In this document: piece after piece, positions 9,889 through 18,437 of the stretch
Numbering within the stretch: the first letter of the stretch is position 1
Layout: each line of letters begins with the position of its first letter
Program-made: the position numbers and the translations under genes
DNA from: DATCMU01 sp036563245
GTDB taxonomy: Bacteria > Pseudomonadota > Alphaproteobacteria > Rhizobiales > Devosiaceae
DNA length: 64,000 nt
Reading direction: 5' to 3'
Assembly (NCBI GenBank): GCA_036563245.1
Contig: DATCMU010000040.1
Location: 52,847 to 116,846, forward strand
The notes under the pieces: model-generated
The model's database searches: none
Told to the model about the DNA's origin: nothing
Seen by the model: the letters and a program-made list of their open reading frames with translations, nothing else

Positions 9889-10644
9889 TCACGCTGCGGC
9901 AATGATTCCCAGAAAATCTGCCGCTTTCAGGCTGGCGCCGCCGACCAGGCCACCATTGACATCGCCAATGGCAAGGATTTCGGCGGCATTGCCCGGCTTC
10001 ATCGACCCGCCATAGAGAAGTGGCACGCGGCTACCGGCTTCGCCAAAGCGCCTTTCGAGCAGCTTGCGCATTGCGCCATGCATCTGGGAGATGTCGTCCG
10101 TGGTTGGTGTGCGGCCTGTGCCGATTGCCCACACGGGCTCATAGGCGACCACGAATGTCCGCGACCCGGCCTCGTCCGGAATCGAAGCCGCCAGTTGTCT
10201 TTCCACAACGGCGAGTGCCTCGCCGGCCAGCCGTTCGGCCTCGGTCTCGCCGACGCAAATGATGGGGACGAGGCCCGAACCGAGCGCGGCGAGAGCCTTT
10301 GCCCTGACAATTGCGTCGGTTTCGCCGTGATCGGTTCGCCGTTCGCTGTGGCCGAGAATCACGTGGGTTGCCCCGGCGTCCGCAAGCATCTCGGCGCTGA
10401 TATCGCCAGTGTGCGCGCCCGATTTCTGGCTATGGCAATCCTGTCCACCGACCTGTACGGCGCTGCCGCGCGCCTTCTCGGCCATGCGCGAGATCAGCGT
10501 GGCCGGCGGGCAAATCAGGATTTCGCAGCGCAGTTCCGGGGTATCCTCGACCCCCTCGCGCAGGGCCTCGATTTCGGCCAGCGCCGCTGCAGTGCCGTTC
10601 ATCTTCCAGTTGCCCGCAATCAGCGGGGTAATGTTCTTGGGCAT
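9889..10644 (-). CDS. tpiA: Triosephosphate isomerase
   Basis: 251 aa. It interconverts dihydroxyacetone phosphate and glyceraldehyde-3-phosphate. Catalytic residues are visible: Lys14 (GNWKMNG), His99 (ILGHSERR) and Glu169 (AYEPVWAIGTG, with flexible loop 6). The start at 10644 matches the family N-terminus (MPKNITPLIAGNWK); the open frame continues upstream without homology. It is divergent from ppiD across about 150 bp. Confidence 0.97.
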   Translation of the reverse strand: MPKNITPLIAGNWKMNGTAAALAEIEALREGVEDTPELRCEILICPPATLISRMAEKARGSAVQVGGQDCHSQKSGAHTGDISAEMLADAGATHVILGHSERRTDHGETDAIVRAKALAALGSGLVPIICVGETEAERLAGEALAVVERQLAASIPDEAGSRTFVVAYEPVWAIGTGRTPTTDDISQMHGAMRKLLERRFGEAGSRVPLLYGGSMKPGNAAEILAIGDVNGGLVGGASLKAADFLGIIAAA

Positions 10645-10710
10645 GTCAGGTGATCTCCTCGCCCCTTGCGCCCTCGCCTGCTTTGGCTTAACCGGGCCGG
10701 GTGGTACGCC

Positions 10711-10740
10711 TTGCGGCGCGACAGGGACCCTGTCTAATAT
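10711..10740 (+). promoter_or_regulatory. Promoter of ppiD–trp operon with a perfect palindrome in the spacer
   Basis: TTGCGG (10711-10716) and TAATAT (10735-10740) are 18 bp apart, about 55 bp before the ppiD ATG. Most of the spacer is GACAGGGACCCTGTC (10720-10734), a perfect 7+1+7 palindrome that looks like an operator. The promoter call is by consensus; the regulator is unknown. Confidence 0.5.
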
Positions 10741-10793
10741 CCGCCGCCTTTGAAAATCAATGCCTCTTGGCATGACTTCTGGAACCGGAACCG

Positions 10794-12671
10794 ATGCTTG
10801 ACAGTCTGCGCCACTTCGCCACCACCTTTGTCGGAAAGCTCCTTGGCGCCCTATTGCTGGTGGGCATGGCCGGGTTCGGCATCAACAACGTGATCCAGAA
10901 CCTTGGCTCGAACACCGTCGCCAAGGTCGGCAACCAGGACATCACGATTCGAGAGTTCCAGCGCGCCTACCAGAACCAGCTCAACCAGGTCGCGCAGCAA
11001 TCGGGGCAGGTACCGACCAACGAGCAGGCTGTGGCCATGGGCCTGCCCGTGCGGGTTATCCAGCAACTGGCGGCCGATGCGTCGCTGGATGGGCTCGCGG
11101 ATCGCTGGGGGATCGGCGTTTCGCAGGACAAGCTGGCGGAGATCGTGGCCAAGGACCCCAATTTCGGTGGCGCACTGGGCACGTTCGACCGTCAGCAGTT
11201 CAGGCGGGTATTGCAGCAGAACGGATTTTCCGAAAGCGAGTACCTGAGCCTGCAGACCCGGTCCGCCGAGCGCCAGCAGATCGTGCTTGGCCTGTTCGAT
11301 GGATTCCCTGCGCCCAAGGTGCTCGAAGACATCACCAATCGCTATCAGAACGACAAGCGCACCCTCGCCTATTTCACCATCGATCCTCTTTCGGTGCCCA
11401 CTCCGGCCGACCCAACCGACCAGGAATTGGCGGATTATCTCAAGGCGCACCAGCCTGAATATCGCACCAAGGAGACCCGCACGGCGGAAATCCTGGCCCT
11501 TACGCCCGAAGCGCTCGCAAAGAATATCACCGTGACGCCTGACGAAGTGTCCGCAGAATACGAGCGCACGAAGGCGCAATATGTCGCGCTTGAGCAGAGG
11601 CAGGTCGAACAACTGGTGCTGCCCGACGATGCGGCCGTCAAGGCGTTCGAGGACGGGCAGGCCAATGGTACCGGCTTCGATGCGATTGCCGAAGGCCTGG
11701 GGTTGAAGGACAAGGTGACTGATCTCGGCACGCTGACGAAGCCGGCGATCATCGATACGGCCCTCGCCGATGCAGCGTTCTCGCTGGATCAGGGCGCCTT
11801 CAAGATCATTCCCGGGGTGACCGGCAAACGCGTGGTTTATGTTCCCAAGGTGATTGCCGGCGGGCAGGAGAACCTCGACGCGGTCCGCGACAAGGTCACC
11901 GAAAGCCTGAAGGTGCGCAAGGCGCAGGACAAGATGGCGGACATGCTCGACCAGATCGAGACGCTGCGCGCCGCGTTCAAGCCGCTCGACGAGATCGCCA
12001 CGCGCTTCGACCTGCCCGTAAGCAGCGTTGCCCTGACAGCTGACGGGGCGGAACTGAGCACGGTACAGGGCATCCCGGCTTCCGCGGACAAGCAGGTGGC
12101 GGACAACGTGTTCAAGGCGGAAGTCGGCAAGCTCAGCCCGGCCGTGTCCATCAGTTCCCGCCTCACCGTGTTCTTCGACCTGAAGAAGGTGGACCCCGCG
12201 CGCGACCAGACTGTTGAAGAGGTCAAGGACAAGCTGGTCACCGCCATCGTCAACGAGAAGACCGACAAGGAAATGGCGGACAAGGCGGAGGCGCTGGTCA
12301 AGGCTATCGAAGGCGGGCAGTCGATTGACGATGCGGCCACGTCCATCAACCAGACGTCGCGCACCAGCCAGCCGATCGGACGCCAGGGTGGCGCAGGCTC
12401 GATCGGCCGGGAAGTCGCCAGCGCGGCGTTCAACGGCGGCAAGGGGCACACCGGTTACGCCAAGAATCAGGATGGCGACTACGTCGTCTTCACGGTGACC
12501 GACGTCACGCCGGCAACCGATCCCATCTCGGCCCAGTCCAAGGACTTCATAGACAACGGATTCCGCGACAATCTCTACGCCCAGTTCCTTGTCGGGCTCG
12601 AGCAGGATGCGGGAATGCACATCAACCAGCAGGTCCTGCAAAGAGTGCTCGCATTGGGCGGCGGAAACTGA
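10794..12671 (+). CDS. ppiD: PpiD/SurA-type peptidylprolyl isomerase (periplasmic chaperone)
   Basis: 625 aa. A short cytoplasmic N-terminus and one membrane helix (about 14-36) anchor a periplasmic body. The SurA-N-like chaperone domain (about 38-180, TVAKVGNQDITIREFQRAYQ) is followed by a degenerate parvulin region and a long C-terminal helical part. This is the PpiD layout: an inner-membrane-anchored helper for proteins leaving the Sec channel. The gene ends 6 bp before trpE, so it is translationally close to the trp genes; ppiD–trpE is a common alphaproteobacterial neighbourhood. Isomerase activity is doubtful because the parvulin motif is weak. Confidence 0.9.
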   Translation: MLDSLRHFATTFVGKLLGALLLVGMAGFGINNVIQNLGSNTVAKVGNQDITIREFQRAYQNQLNQVAQQSGQVPTNEQAVAMGLPVRVIQQLAADASLDGLADRWGIGVSQDKLAEIVAKDPNFGGALGTFDRQQFRRVLQQNGFSESEYLSLQTRSAERQQIVLGLFDGFPAPKVLEDITNRYQNDKRTLAYFTIDPLSVPTPADPTDQELADYLKAHQPEYRTKETRTAEILALTPEALAKNITVTPDEVSAEYERTKAQYVALEQRQVEQLVLPDDAAVKAFEDGQANGTGFDAIAEGLGLKDKVTDLGTLTKPAIIDTALADAAFSLDQGAFKIIPGVTGKRVVYVPKVIAGGQENLDAVRDKVTESLKVRKAQDKMADMLDQIETLRAAFKPLDEIATRFDLPVSSVALTADGAELSTVQGIPASADKQVADNVFKAEVGKLSPAVSISSRLTVFFDLKKVDPARDQTVEEVKDKLVTAIVNEKTDKEMADKAEALVKAIEGGQSIDDAATSINQTSRTSQPIGRQGGAGSIGREVASAAFNGGKGHTGYAKNQDGDYVVFTVTDVTPATDPISAQSKDFIDNGFRDNLYAQFLVGLEQDAGMHINQQVLQRVLALGGGN

Positions 12672-12677
12672 CGAAGC

Positions 12678-14186
12678 ATGACTGATCAGGACTTCTCCGC
12701 GTTCGCGGCGCGCTACGAGGCAGGTCACGGACAGATCGTCTGGCGGCGGATTGTCGCCGATCTGGAGACACCGATCGGGGCCTATCTCAAGCTCGCCCAG
12801 GGCAGAGACCACACTTTCATGCTGGAATCGGTGGAGGATGGCAGCCGGCGCGGCCGTTACTCCATGCTGGGGTTCGAGCCAGATCTGTTGCTCAGGGTCA
12901 AGAACGGCCGGGCCGAGATCAATCGCCAAGCCTCGGTGGACCGCGACAGGTTCGCGCCGTCCGATGCCGCTCCCCTCGACGTGCTGCGCGAACTGGTGGC
13001 GGAATCCAAGATAGATGTCCCCGAGGGCCTGCCGCCGCAATCTGCGGGCATCTACGGCTATCTCGGCTATGACATGGTGCGGTTGATGGAAGAGTTGCCG
13101 GATGGCAATCCCGACGATCTCGGGCTTCCCGACGCCGTGCTGATGCGCCCTTCCCTTCTCGCCATCTTCGATACCCTCAAGGACGAATTGTATCTGACCT
13201 CGCCGGTCTATCACCGCGACGGCATCTCCGCCCGACAGGCCTTCGAGACGGCAACGGGACTGATCGAGGATGCGATCGCGCGGCTGGGTCGCGCCCTGCC
13301 CTTTGGCGCCGGCCTGCCTGAACTCGACCAGATCGAAGTCCGAAGCAATACCTCCCGCGACGAATATTACGGCATGGTCGAACGCGCCAAGGAATACATC
13401 CGTGCGGGCGACATCTTCCAGGTGGTGCTGAGCCAGCGCTTCGAAGCTGACTTCACCCTTCCGCCCACAACGCTCTATCGCGCGCTGCGGCGCACAAATC
13501 CTTCTCCCTACATGTATTTTCTGGATTTCGGAGGGTTCGCCGTCGCCGGGTCCAGTCCTGAAATTCTGGTGCGTCTCGATAAGGGCGAAGTCACCATCCG
13601 ACCAATCGCGGGGACGCGGAAGCGCGGCGCGACGCCGGACCGTGATCGCGAGTTGGCGGAGGAACTTCTTTCCGATCCCAAAGAGCGCGCGGAGCACCTC
13701 ATGCTCCTCGACCTGGGGCGCAATGACGTGGGGCGCGTCGCCAGGATCGGCACCGTGAAGGTCACCGACAAGTTCTTTCTCGAGTACTATTCCCACGTCA
13801 TGCACATCGTTTCGAATGTCGTGGGTGAAATCGACCCCAGATACGACTTCATCGATGCGCTGAGCGCCGGGTTCCCAGCCGGCACTGTCTCCGGAGCGCC
13901 GAAGGTGCGTGCGATGGAGATCATCGACGAGCTTGAAAAGAGCCGGCGCGGCATCTACGCCGGTTGCGTGGGATATTTCGGCGCAGATGGGCGGATGGAC
14001 ACCTGTATTGTCCTGCGCACCGCCATCCTCAAGGACGACAAGCTCTATGTGCAGGCGGGGGCGGGTATCGTCGCGGATTCGCAGCCTGAGCTCGAGCAAC
14101 TCGAATGCGAAAACAAGGCCCGTGCCCTTTTCAGCGCCGCTGAAGAAGCATTACGCTATGCCGGCGAAGCAAAGGTCGGCCAGTGA
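12678..14186 (+). CDS. trpE: Anthranilate synthase component I
   Basis: 502 aa. It makes anthranilate from chorismate with ammonia from TrpG. The chorismate-binding domain shows RPIAGTRKRG, LLDLGRNDVGRV and SAGFPAGTVSGAPK. An N-terminal LLES-like segment (FMLESVEDG) corresponds to the tryptophan feedback site. It is a separate protein and not fused to TrpG. The start is 6 bp after ppiD, leaving no room for a trpL leader peptide and attenuator directly in front of it. The stop overlaps the trpG start (TGATG). Confidence 0.97.
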   Translation: MTDQDFSAFAARYEAGHGQIVWRRIVADLETPIGAYLKLAQGRDHTFMLESVEDGSRRGRYSMLGFEPDLLLRVKNGRAEINRQASVDRDRFAPSDAAPLDVLRELVAESKIDVPEGLPPQSAGIYGYLGYDMVRLMEELPDGNPDDLGLPDAVLMRPSLLAIFDTLKDELYLTSPVYHRDGISARQAFETATGLIEDAIARLGRALPFGAGLPELDQIEVRSNTSRDEYYGMVERAKEYIRAGDIFQVVLSQRFEADFTLPPTTLYRALRRTNPSPYMYFLDFGGFAVAGSSPEILVRLDKGEVTIRPIAGTRKRGATPDRDRELAEELLSDPKERAEHLMLLDLGRNDVGRVARIGTVKVTDKFFLEYYSHVMHIVSNVVGEIDPRYDFIDALSAGFPAGTVSGAPKVRAMEIIDELEKSRRGIYAGCVGYFGADGRMDTCIVLRTAILKDDKLYVQAGAGIVADSQPELEQLECENKARALFSAAEEALRYAGEAKVGQ

Positions 14187-14782
14187 TGCGCGTGCTCGTC
14201 ATCGATAACTACGATAGCTTCACCTACAACCTGGTGCATTACCTGGGCGAGCTGGGCGCGCAGGCGTCCGTCTATCGCAACGACAAGATCGGTATCGATC
14301 AGATCCGCACGATGGCGCCGGAGGCGATTGTGCTCTCGCCAGGGCCCTGTACGCCCACCGAGGCGGGAATATGCCTCGACGTGGTGTCCGAATTCGGGCC
14401 CGATATTCCAATTCTTGGGGTTTGCCTCGGCCACCAGACAATCGGACAGGCCTATGGGGGCGAAGTGGTGCGCGCCCCGGAACTGATGCATGGCAAGACG
14501 AGCAGGATCCAGCATTCGGGGCGTGGAATTTTCAGGGGCATCAATTCCGGATTCGAGGCCACCCGCTACCACTCCCTGATCGTGAAGCGCGAGACCTTGC
14601 CCGCGTCGCTCGAAATCACCGCATGGACCGGCGATGGCATGATCATGGGGCTGATGCACCGCGAATACCCGGTGCACGGGGTCCAGTTCCATCCCGAGAG
14701 CATCGCCTCGGAAAACGGCCACGCCATCCTGCAGAATTTTCTCGACATCGCGCGCGACCATAATCTGGGCCGTGCGGCCTGA
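14186..14782 (+). CDS. trpG: Anthranilate synthase component II (glutamine amidotransferase)
   Basis: 198 aa class I glutamine amidotransferase. The triad is Cys80 (ILGVCLGHQ), His169 and Glu171 (VQFHPES). The start used is the ATG at 14186, which shares one base with the trpE stop; a GTG at 14183 is the alternative. Such overlap implies translational coupling and equal output with TrpE. In bacteria with one trpG it may also serve folate synthesis (pabA role); this cannot be judged here. Confidence 0.96.
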   Translation: MRVLVIDNYDSFTYNLVHYLGELGAQASVYRNDKIGIDQIRTMAPEAIVLSPGPCTPTEAGICLDVVSEFGPDIPILGVCLGHQTIGQAYGGEVVRAPELMHGKTSRIQHSGRGIFRGINSGFEATRYHSLIVKRETLPASLEITAWTGDGMIMGLMHREYPVHGVQFHPESIASENGHAILQNFLDIARDHNLGRAA

Positions 14783-14801
14783 ACGGCTGAGGGGGACGCT
14801 G

Positions 14802-15812
14802 ATGGACATCAAGACGGCGCTGAACAAGATCGGCGCGGGCCAGGATCTGACCGGCACCGAGATGCGCGACGTGATGAACATCATCATGTCCGGTGACGCG
14901 ACCCCATCCCAGATTGGTGCGTTCCTCATGGGCATGCGCGTCAAGGGCGAAACGGTGGGGGAGATCGCTGCCGCCGTGTCGATCCTCCGCGAGCGCATGG
15001 TGCCGGTCGAAGCCCCGGCGGGCGCTATCGACATCGTGGGAACGGGGGGAGACGGCGCCGGCACTTTCAACATCTCCACGGCGGCTGCCATCGTCGTCGC
15101 ATCGGCTGGGGTACCTGTCGCCAAGCACGGCAACAGGGCCCTGTCGTCGAAATCGGGGTCGGCGGAGGCGCTGCAGGCGCTTGGCATCAAGCTTGACCTG
15201 ACGCCCGAACAGATCAAGCGCTGCATCGTCGAGGCGGGGATAGGCTTCATGTTCGCGCCGAGCCACCACCCGGCCATGAAACACGTGGGGCCGGCCCGTA
15301 TGGAGCTGGGCACACGCACCATGTTCAACCTGCTCGGGCCGCAATCCAATCCTGCGGGGGTCAAGCATTACATGCTCGGGGTTTTCGCCCGCGAGTGGGT
15401 CGAGCCGGTGGCGGCTGCCCTGCTGGCCAATCGCGCCACGCGCGCCTGGGTTGTTCATGGAAGCGACGGCCTGGACGAAATCACCACGACGGGCCCCACA
15501 TTTGTCGCCTCGATCGAGGACGGCAACCTCACCAGCTTCGAGATCACCCCGGAGGATGCCGGCATTCCCCGCGCGCGGCCCGAGGATCTTCTTGGTGGCG
15601 ATCCTGAATACAACGCGCAGGCTTTGCGCGATGTTCTTGCGCGCAAACCTGGCGCCTACAGGGATATCGTACTTATTAATGCTGCGGGAGCGTTCATCGT
15701 CGCTGGACGTGCAAAGACCCTGAAGGAAGGGGTGGAACTGGCTGCCAGGCAGATCGACAGCGGTGCGGCGCGCGCCACGCTCGAAAAGCTGGTTGCAGCC
15801 TCCAATGGCTAG
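14802..15812 (+). CDS. trpD: Anthranilate phosphoribosyltransferase
   Basis: 336 aa. It transfers phosphoribose from PRPP to anthranilate. GTGGDGAGTFNIST near 80-93 is the PRPP-binding glycine loop; KHGNRALSSKSGSAE follows. The start at 14802 (MDIKTALNKI) has GAGGGGGA upstream; an in-frame ATG-type start ten codons earlier overlaps trpG and lacks homology. Third gene of the trp cluster; trpF, trpB and trpA are not in the window. Confidence 0.97.
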   Translation: MDIKTALNKIGAGQDLTGTEMRDVMNIIMSGDATPSQIGAFLMGMRVKGETVGEIAAAVSILRERMVPVEAPAGAIDIVGTGGDGAGTFNISTAAAIVVASAGVPVAKHGNRALSSKSGSAEALQALGIKLDLTPEQIKRCIVEAGIGFMFAPSHHPAMKHVGPARMELGTRTMFNLLGPQSNPAGVKHYMLGVFAREWVEPVAAALLANRATRAWVVHGSDGLDEITTTGPTFVASIEDGNLTSFEITPEDAGIPRARPEDLLGGDPEYNAQALRDVLARKPGAYRDIVLINAAGAFIVAGRAKTLKEGVELAARQIDSGAARATLEKLVAASNG

Positions 15813-15815
15813 GTC

Positions 15816-16622
15816 ATGAGCGACATTCTCTCCAGAATCGAAGCCTACAAGCGCGACGAGATCGCTGCGGCCAAGGCCGCGCGTCCCTGGGCGGAAGTGG
15901 TGGCCCGGGCGCGGGACGAAGCGCCGACACGTGGTTTTCTGCAAGCTTTGAAGGCCGCGCGGGCCGCCGGCCGCTATGCGCTGATTGCCGAAATCAAGAA
16001 GGCCAGCCCCTCCAAGGGCCTCATTCGCGCCGATTTCGATCCCCCTGCCCTTGCGCGGGCCTATCAGGCAGGCGGAGCTTCATGCCTGTCGGTCCTCACC
16101 GATGCGCCCTCGTTCCAGGGATCGCCGTCGTTTCTTGGCGCATCGCGCGATGCCTGCTCGCTTCCGGTCCTGCGCAAGGATTTCCTCTTCGAAACCTATC
16201 AGGTCGTTGAGGCAAGGGCCTGGGGTGCGGACTGCATCCTGATCATTCTGGCCGCGGTGGGTGACGATACGGCCCGCTTCCTGCTCGATGCCGCCCGCGA
16301 GTGGGAAATGGATGCGCTTGTGGAGGTGCACGACGAATCCGAGATGGATCGGGCGCTTGCGTTGGGCGCCGAGCTGATCGGCATCAACAACCGCAACCTG
16401 CGCACCTTCGAGACCGATCTTCAAACCTCGGTGGACTTGGCGGGCAAAGTCCCTCAGGATCGTCACCTTGTGGCCGAAAGCGGCCTGTTTACCCATTCCG
16501 ACCTGCAAAGGCTGGAAACTGAAGCGGGAATTGGCACTTTTCTGGTGGGAGAAAGCCTGATGCGACAGACCGACGTGGAAGCCGCGACCCGCCGACTTCT
16601 GACCGGCGCAGAGATCGCCTGA
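15816..16622 (+). CDS. trpC: Indole-3-glycerol phosphate synthase
   Basis: 268 aa TIM-barrel enzyme that closes the indole ring from CdRP. ALIAEIKKASPSKGLIR is the N-terminal signature with the catalytic Lys residues; LRKDFLFETYQVVEARA and LIGINNRNLRTFETD are the further active-site strands. Not fused to TrpF. It starts 3 bp after trpD and ends 1 bp before moaC. Confidence 0.97.
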   Translation: MSDILSRIEAYKRDEIAAAKAARPWAEVVARARDEAPTRGFLQALKAARAAGRYALIAEIKKASPSKGLIRADFDPPALARAYQAGGASCLSVLTDAPSFQGSPSFLGASRDACSLPVLRKDFLFETYQVVEARAWGADCILIILAAVGDDTARFLLDAAREWEMDALVEVHDESEMDRALALGAELIGINNRNLRTFETDLQTSVDLAGKVPQDRHLVAESGLFTHSDLQRLETEAGIGTFLVGESLMRQTDVEAATRRLLTGAEIA

Positions 16623-16623
16623 C

Positions 16624-17112
16624 ATGTCTTCACCGGATCGACTGACGCACCTCAACGACCAGGGCGAGGCGCATATCGTCGATATTGGCGAAAAGGTGCC
16701 AACCCGCCGACGCGCCGTGGCCGAGGCCCTGGTCGAAGCCAAACCTGCGACAATTGCCGCCATCGTGGGCGGCGACCTGAAGAAAGGCGACGCCCTTGCG
16801 GTGGCGCGCATCGCCGGGATCATGGCCGCCAAGAAAACAAGCGAGCTTATTCCCCTTTGCCACCCCATCGCCCTCACCAATGTCGAAGTCCGCATCGAAC
16901 AGGTTGCCGGGGTTGCGGCCCTGAAGGTCACGGCGATAGCAGAAACCCTCGACCGCACGGGGGTTGAAATGGAGGCAATGACCGCGGCGTCCGTGGCCGG
17001 GCTGACCCTCTACGACATGGCCAAGGCCATCGATCGCGGCATGAGGGTTACGGGCCTGCGTCTGGTGGAAAAAAGCGGCGGAAAATCGGGAACGTTCAAG
17101 GCGGAGGATTGA
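16624..17112 (+). CDS. moaC: Cyclic pyranopterin monophosphate synthase
   Basis: 162 aa. It works after MoaA in molybdenum cofactor synthesis. LCHPIALTNVEV (near 79-90) and GVEMEAMTAASVAGLTLYDMAK (near 117-138) are the MoaC signatures. It follows trpC by 1 bp and overlaps or abuts moeA, so cofactor and tryptophan genes share one transcript, a conserved alphaproteobacterial order. Confidence 0.97.
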   Translation: MSSPDRLTHLNDQGEAHIVDIGEKVPTRRRAVAEALVEAKPATIAAIVGGDLKKGDALAVARIAGIMAAKKTSELIPLCHPIALTNVEVRIEQVAGVAALKVTAIAETLDRTGVEMEAMTAASVAGLTLYDMAKAIDRGMRVTGLRLVEKSGGKSGTFKAED

Positions 17113-17114
17113 TC

Positions 17115-18326
17115 ATGCTTTCGGTTGACGAGGCGATTGAGCGCATCCTTGTGCACGCAACTCCCGTTGGGACCCGCGTGGTGCCGCTTGCCGAGGCCAA
17201 CGGGCGAATACTGGCCGTGCCGGTGGTGGCCGCCAGCGACCAGCCCCCCTTCGCGGCCAGCGCCATGGACGGTTATGCGGTGCGTGCCGAGGATGTGCGC
17301 GCCGGAGCCGTGCTGGAACTCGTGGGAGAATCGCAGGCTGGAGCCGGACTTCAGGGCAAGGTCGCGTCTGGGCAGTGCGTTCGCATATTCACGGGCGCGC
17401 CGATGCCCGAAGGCGCGGATTCGGTCGTCATGCAGGAACTTGCGACCGCAAAGGGCAAGGCGATCGCTTTTGCCGAGTCGGCTCGTATCGGCCAGAGTGT
17501 GCGCAAACGCGGGAATGACTTCGCCACCGGCGAGGAACTGATCGCAACCGGTACACGACTTGGGCCGGCGGCGATCTCGCTGATTGCAGCCGCCAACCAG
17601 GCGCAGGTCTCCGTTCACAAGCGACCCGGGGTCGCGCTGCTTGCAACCGGCGATGAACTCGTGGCGCCTGGCACAGAACTCGCGGAAGGGCAGATCGTCG
17701 CCTCAAACAGCTGGGGCCTTTCGGCCCTGTTCTCCTCTATCGCTGGCGACGTGCATGACCTCGGGATCGCCCCGGACAACGAGACCGCGTTGGCCGAGAG
17801 CCTGCAAAGAGCGTTCGACACCGGCGCAGAAGTGATTGTTACCACTGGCGGCGCGAGTGTTGGCGATCACGACCTGGTGCAGCCGGTCCTCCAGTCGCTC
17901 GGCGTCGAAATCGACTTCTGGAAAATGGCCATGCGTCCGGGCAAGCCGCTCATGTTTGGCACGAAAGGCCATCGGCTGGTCTTCGGCCTGCCCGGCAACC
18001 CCGTTTCCGCGCTTGTCACCGCGACCGTGGCAGTTCTCCCCGCGCTGCGGCAGATGGCGGGTCTGGCCGAACCGCGCTGGCGACCGATGCGTCTGCCGCT
18101 CGCCGCAGCCATTCCCGCCAATGGACCCCGGCGTCATTTCCTGCGGGGAAACATGGTGCTCGATGACGAGGGTACCCCCGCGGCAATGCCTTTGACGGAG
18201 ACCGACAGCGCCCACCTCTCGTCGCTTGCCGGCGCGGATCTGTTGATCGTACAGCGCGAGGACAGCCCCGCCCTGGAAGAAGGCGCCCTGGTGGAAGTGA
18301 TCCCGCTGAACACCGTCTGGCCATAA
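17115..18326 (+). CDS. moeA: Molybdopterin molybdenumtransferase
   Basis: 403 aa. It inserts molybdate into adenylylated molybdopterin. FAASAMDGYAVRAED, FTGAPMPEGADSVV, VTTGGASVGDHDLVQ and FGLPGNPVSALV are the MoeA signature blocks in order. The ATG at 17115 is chosen because GGAGG lies 8 bp upstream; a TTG at 17109 overlapping the moaC stop is the alternative. It ends 33 bp before the lexA promoter, with no obvious terminator between them. Confidence 0.96.
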   Translation: MLSVDEAIERILVHATPVGTRVVPLAEANGRILAVPVVAASDQPPFAASAMDGYAVRAEDVRAGAVLELVGESQAGAGLQGKVASGQCVRIFTGAPMPEGADSVVMQELATAKGKAIAFAESARIGQSVRKRGNDFATGEELIATGTRLGPAAISLIAAANQAQVSVHKRPGVALLATGDELVAPGTELAEGQIVASNSWGLSALFSSIAGDVHDLGIAPDNETALAESLQRAFDTGAEVIVTTGGASVGDHDLVQPVLQSLGVEIDFWKMAMRPGKPLMFGTKGHRLVFGLPGNPVSALVTATVAVLPALRQMAGLAEPRWRPMRLPLAAAIPANGPRRHFLRGNMVLDDEGTPAAMPLTETDSAHLSSLAGADLLIVQREDSPALEEGALVEVIPLNTVWP

Positions 18327-18359
18327 GGCCTCCGCGAAACCTGAAATTATCCGGCCGGG

Positions 18360-18388
18360 TTGCAGAACATACATGGAACATCTATAAA
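18360..18388 (+). promoter_or_regulatory. lexA promoter
   Basis: TTGCAG (18360-18365) and TATAAA (18383-18388) with an exact 17-bp spacer, about 50 bp before the lexA start. The first LexA box fills the spacer and the second lies at the expected transcription start, so bound LexA should block its own promoter. Confidence 0.75.
18365..18379 (+). promoter_or_regulatory. LexA box 1 of lexA (GAAC-N7-GAAC)
   Basis: GAACATACATGGAAC, a direct repeat with a 7-bp gap, is the alphaproteobacterial SOS box seen on its complementary strand. It sits between the -35 and -10 elements. Confidence 0.85.
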
Positions 18389-18389
18389 A

Positions 18390-18404
18390 GTTCCATATTT
18401 GTTC
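18390..18404 (+). promoter_or_regulatory. LexA box 2 of lexA (GTTC-N7-GTTC)
   Basis: GTTCCATATTTGTTC, the same box in opposite orientation, starts 10 bp after box 1 and covers the expected transcription start. Its reverse complement matches box 1 at 13 of 15 positions. Confidence 0.85.
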
Positions 18405-18437
18405 TGATTCCCAGAGGCGGAGCCGCGGGGGGCTGCC

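Noticed and set aside
9698..9892. 64-codon minus-strand frame between tpiA and secG
   Set aside because: It overlaps the end of tpiA, shows no family pattern and lacks a ribosome site; the gap is more likely promoter and leader for secG.
10851..14099. 1082-codon open frame on the minus strand
   Set aside because: It is the antisense of ppiD and trpE, both with clear families and motifs. Long antisense frames are expected in GC-rich DNA with third-position G/C bias, and the translation is rich in His/Arg/Asp with no domain.
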